Below, piece by piece: positions 6,715-8,798 of a stretch of 8,798 bases of DNA. Both the position numbers and the translations under genes were made by a program. Each line of letters opens with the position of its first letter. Within the stretch, counting starts at the first letter, position 1. The stretch comes from Candidatus Dormiibacterota bacterium. Its GTDB lineage: Bacteria > Chloroflexota > Dormibacteria > Aeolococcales > Aeolococcaceae. Below the pieces are notes generated by a model that saw only the letters and a program-made list of their open reading frames with translations, did not search any database and had not been told where the DNA came from. The DNA is taken from contig DAIDIX010000061.1 in NCBI GenBank assembly GCA_027451645.1, positions 1 to 8,798 on the forward strand, given 5' to 3'.

Positions 6715-8628
6715 TTACTCGAGTGTACGATCAGCTGCTCCGCTACCCTTCCGTTCGAGGAGCACTGCACCCCGCTCCTGTGCTGCACGTAGTGACTTCT
6801 GGCTCCGTGTCCTCTCGGCAGCAGCACGGCCCTTCACCTCGATTTCCGCATCGCCAATATATGGTGGTGGTGGAAGGTTTGGAGTCTGCTTGAAATCAAA
6901 TGCATCGAGAAGATTGTCTGCAGTCGCATCATGCCGAGTCAGTGGTGGAATGTCGAAAATCGCCTCAAGGAATGCAGGTACGGAAGCGAAGCTCCGATAT
7001 TCGCCCTCATTGATTTTCTGGTCCTGGAAAAGATACCCCTTCTTCGCATATGGACTTACAACCATGGCAGCGACCTCATCGCCAAAGCCATATTCTCTGT
7101 TGGGATCTGGCGCATTCGGCAGTTCATCCTTCCAGAGCATGGTCGTTGGTGGTGCATTGTGCTGCTTGTACCCGCCCCAGTCATCGTAAAGGATGAGAAA
7201 TGCTGTGTCATTCCAGCTTCCCCCATCCACAACAGACTGGACAATGTCATTGAGCCACTGCTGGCCATCCCGGACAGTATCCGGAGAATGCTCATTGAGA
7301 GAAAAGTGTGGCGGGACGATATACGACACATCACGCAGTTTGCCATTCCGGGCATCTGCCACAAACTGGCCCACAGGAAGGTTGTTTGGCGAGTTCACGA
7401 GGTCCTTGATGCCGTACGTGAGCACACCATTGCCGTAGTTGCCCCATGTCCTTCCCGAGAATTCGAGTCGGTGGGTTACCGTTTCCACATCGAGTGGGGG
7501 CCGCACTGGATCCTGGCGAATCCACCGGACAATTCCGCTGTGGAAGTTGTCGAGCAGTCCCTTTGCAGTGGCTGCAATCTGGACGAGATGGTTCACATGC
7601 GATGGGCCACGCTGGAACTCATGGAAATGCTTGAGGACAGCGTAGTTTTTCGCGATGTATGTGGTGACAGGAGTGATCGTTGGATCGTGGTACTCATGCA
7701 CAGCCATGAACTTCTGATACCGGTAGGACCAGTTGCCATGCGTTGGCCACCATGCAAAAAGATACTTTGGAGGATCATCAGCAGGATAGACAGGATGTTT
7801 GTCTATCGTGATGGGAGCAGGAGGATCGGAAGGCTGGTGGACAACCCCCTTGTCCTGGACAAGCTTTCCGAAGTAGTCATCAAAGGTGTGGTTCTCCTGC
7901 ATGATGATGACCACATGCTTGATCTTCTGCCGGGCCAGTCGAATCTGCTCTGTTGCAGCCTCCTGCACTTCAGGTGATGCTGTCCTGAGCGATGTGAGGC
8001 CTGGAACCTGGCGGGACATCCACTCCAACCGTCGACGCTGGATGTCGGGCGTTGGCTCGTAGTCGCTCCCTTCCGGATGGACATACTGCTCAAGCCGGTA
8101 TTCAGGATCAATGCTGCGGAGCATTTCTTTCGGTGACCGGAATGGACCAGGATGCACACACATTTCATGGTTCATCTTCACTGCGCGCATGAACGCTTTC
8201 GCCTGTGGCCTGCCCTGGGGATTTGCAAACCGCTTGCCGAGCCCCATGCGGAATACCACATAGCTCAGCTGTCCAAGCGCAAGTGTTGGAAGGGCAAGTG
8301 GTGCTGCAAGGAGCATTGCTGCTGCAAGTGTGCCCCTGTTGGTGGGACGGCCCATATGCGAATACTTGTCGATGACGACATCATCATCCCGTTCACGGTT
8401 CAGTCCAAGCTTGTCCTCAATCCGTGCGACAGGTCCTTCAAGCTTTGGCAGATGGAATACAGCACGATCCATGAGCCATGCCGCTATGGTGCACTCAACA
8501 CTGACAAGGGTCATGGTGGCACGTGCCACTGGAACAAAGAGCCGCTGCGCAATGGCCCCGACACCACTCGGGCGCGATGCTGCGTTCGAAACGTCTTCCA
8601 CTGTACTCTCCCCTCCTGATGCGCTCAT
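6715..8628 (-). CDS. Phosphoesterase of the phospholipase C/AcpA family with N-terminal membrane anchor
   Basis: A 637-residue phosphoesterase hydrolysing phosphate esters (phospholipid or phosphomonoester; the sequence does not say which). Counted from ATG 8628, the catalytic domain starts near 237 with KHVVIIMQENHTFDDYFG, containing the metal-binding Glu245-Asn246. GPSHVNH holds the likely nucleophile Ser343. LYDDWGGY (480-487, Asp482-Asp483) and HNAPP (490-494) complete the site, and SPYAKKGYL (525-533) is also typical. These are the positions known from AcpA. Unusually there is no secretion signal; instead about 235 residues precede the domain, with a strong hydrophobic segment at about 101-127 and a weaker one near 31-55. 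A charged tail (597-637) ends the protein. The start is uncertain: ATG 8628 has GGTGAG six bases upstream; an upstream ATG at 8667 has AAAGGA 11 bases before it; a GTG at 8601 has the strongest Shine-Dalgarno (AGGAGGGG, 8610-8617). It forms an operon with the peptidase. Confidence 0.9.
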   Translation of the reverse strand: MSASGGESTVEDVSNAASRPSGVGAIAQRLFVPVARATMTLVSVECTIAAWLMDRAVFHLPKLEGPVARIEDKLGLNRERDDDVVIDKYSHMGRPTNRGTLAAAMLLAAPLALPTLALGQLSYVVFRMGLGKRFANPQGRPQAKAFMRAVKMNHEMCVHPGPFRSPKEMLRSIDPEYRLEQYVHPEGSDYEPTPDIQRRRLEWMSRQVPGLTSLRTASPEVQEAATEQIRLARQKIKHVVIIMQENHTFDDYFGKLVQDKGVVHQPSDPPAPITIDKHPVYPADDPPKYLFAWWPTHGNWSYRYQKFMAVHEYHDPTITPVTTYIAKNYAVLKHFHEFQRGPSHVNHLVQIAATAKGLLDNFHSGIVRWIRQDPVRPPLDVETVTHRLEFSGRTWGNYGNGVLTYGIKDLVNSPNNLPVGQFVADARNGKLRDVSYIVPPHFSLNEHSPDTVRDGQQWLNDIVQSVVDGGSWNDTAFLILYDDWGGYKQHNAPPTTMLWKDELPNAPDPNREYGFGDEVAAMVVSPYAKKGYLFQDQKINEGEYRSFASVPAFLEAIFDIPPLTRHDATADNLLDAFDFKQTPNLPPPPYIGDAEIEVKGRAAAERTRSQKSLRAAQERGAVLLERKGSGAADRTLE

Positions 8629-8698
8629 GACGCACTCACCAGCTCTGCTGGGCTGCATTGGACGCATTGAACATGGAATCCTTTCTTACTCATTCCAT

Positions 8699-8798
8699 TG
8701 AACGACATTTCCCTAGACATTTGGCGGACAAATGCACTCAACGTGTCGAACGCCAGCGATATTGTCGGTATAAGTCGCCAGGGAAAATGTCGGTCATG
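8699..8798 (+). mobile_element. Probable end of an IS21-type insertion sequence running off the window
   Basis: Three direct copies of a TGTCG unit start at 8744, 8763 and 8788; the first two are followed by CGCCAG, with total spacings of 19 and 25 bases. In addition CGACATTTCCCT (8703-8714) is repeated inverted, with one extra base, at 8780-8792. Multiple internal repeats of this GGGAAAATGTCG / GGCGGACA type are, as I recall, a feature of ends of IS21-family elements, which would then carry istA to the right. An ATG at 8787 or 8796 might start that gene, but only a few codons are present. The boundary near 8699 is a guess. No other gene is seen between 8629 and 8798. Confidence 0.4.

Noticed and set aside
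6931..7977. Open frame of 348 codons on the + strand opposite the phosphoesterase gene
   Set aside because: The minus frame carries the full set of catalytic motifs of a known family; the antisense frame is open because of the host codon bias and shows no domain or signal.
8668..8798. Promoter for the phosphoesterase gene within the edge repeats
   Set aside because: TTGAGT with a 17-base spacer leads to GTCTAG, which is too poor a -10; other TTATAC and CAATAT matches lack a partner.
1..8798. CRISPR array, tRNA or rRNA gene, toxin-antitoxin pair, anti-phage system
   Set aside because: No regularly spaced long repeats, no cloverleaf or conserved rRNA stretch was seen, and none of the six genes carries motifs of known defence or toxin families.

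Overview
The window looks like ordinary bacterial chromosome of mid-50s percent GC by eye. It holds six protein genes and, at the right edge, what is probably the end of an insertion sequence. A bacterial origin is supported by a clear lipobox lipoprotein, Shine-Dalgarno-like starts, 4-bp gene overlaps and the gene families present. Codon use is distinctive: Ala is mostly GCA, Gly often GGA and Leu often CTT or CTC. The tetramer TGCA is strikingly common (15 in the first kilobase by hand count, about 4 expected by chance). I cannot name the phylum from this.

Layout. On the + strand, 12-386 and 403-1047 are two soluble hypothetical proteins in tandem, probably one transcript whose promoter lies left of the window. 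They converge, with a 9-bp gap, on the minus-strand genes that fill the rest. Read right to left on the minus strand these are: a membrane-anchored phosphoesterase of the phospholipase C/AcpA family (8628-6715); an M3-family oligoendopeptidase closely coupled to it (6699-4864); a small protein built from two copies of one beta-rich domain (4716-4234); a 768-residue polytopic membrane protein with a large central extracytoplasmic domain (4127-1821); and a lipoprotein (1824-1057) whose GTG start overlaps the membrane protein's stop. A plausible sigma-70-type promoter overlapped by a palindromic operator candidate sits in the 106-bp gap before the membrane protein.

How the genes may work together. 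The phosphoesterase and peptidase would be cotranscribed. The membrane protein and lipoprotein look like obligate partners at the cell envelope, translated in a coupled way, but their function is unknown. The two + strand genes are unrelated to these as far as can be seen. The last ~100 bp carry repeated TGTCG...CGCCAG units and an inverted GGGAAA-type motif, as in ends of IS21-type elements, so the element may have inserted directly upstream of the phosphoesterase gene.

No defence system, CRISPR array, RNA gene or complete mobile element is visible, and no gap between genes exceeds 300 bp. The least explained items are the membrane protein/lipoprotein pair, the duplicated-domain protein and the N-terminal extension of the phosphoesterase.
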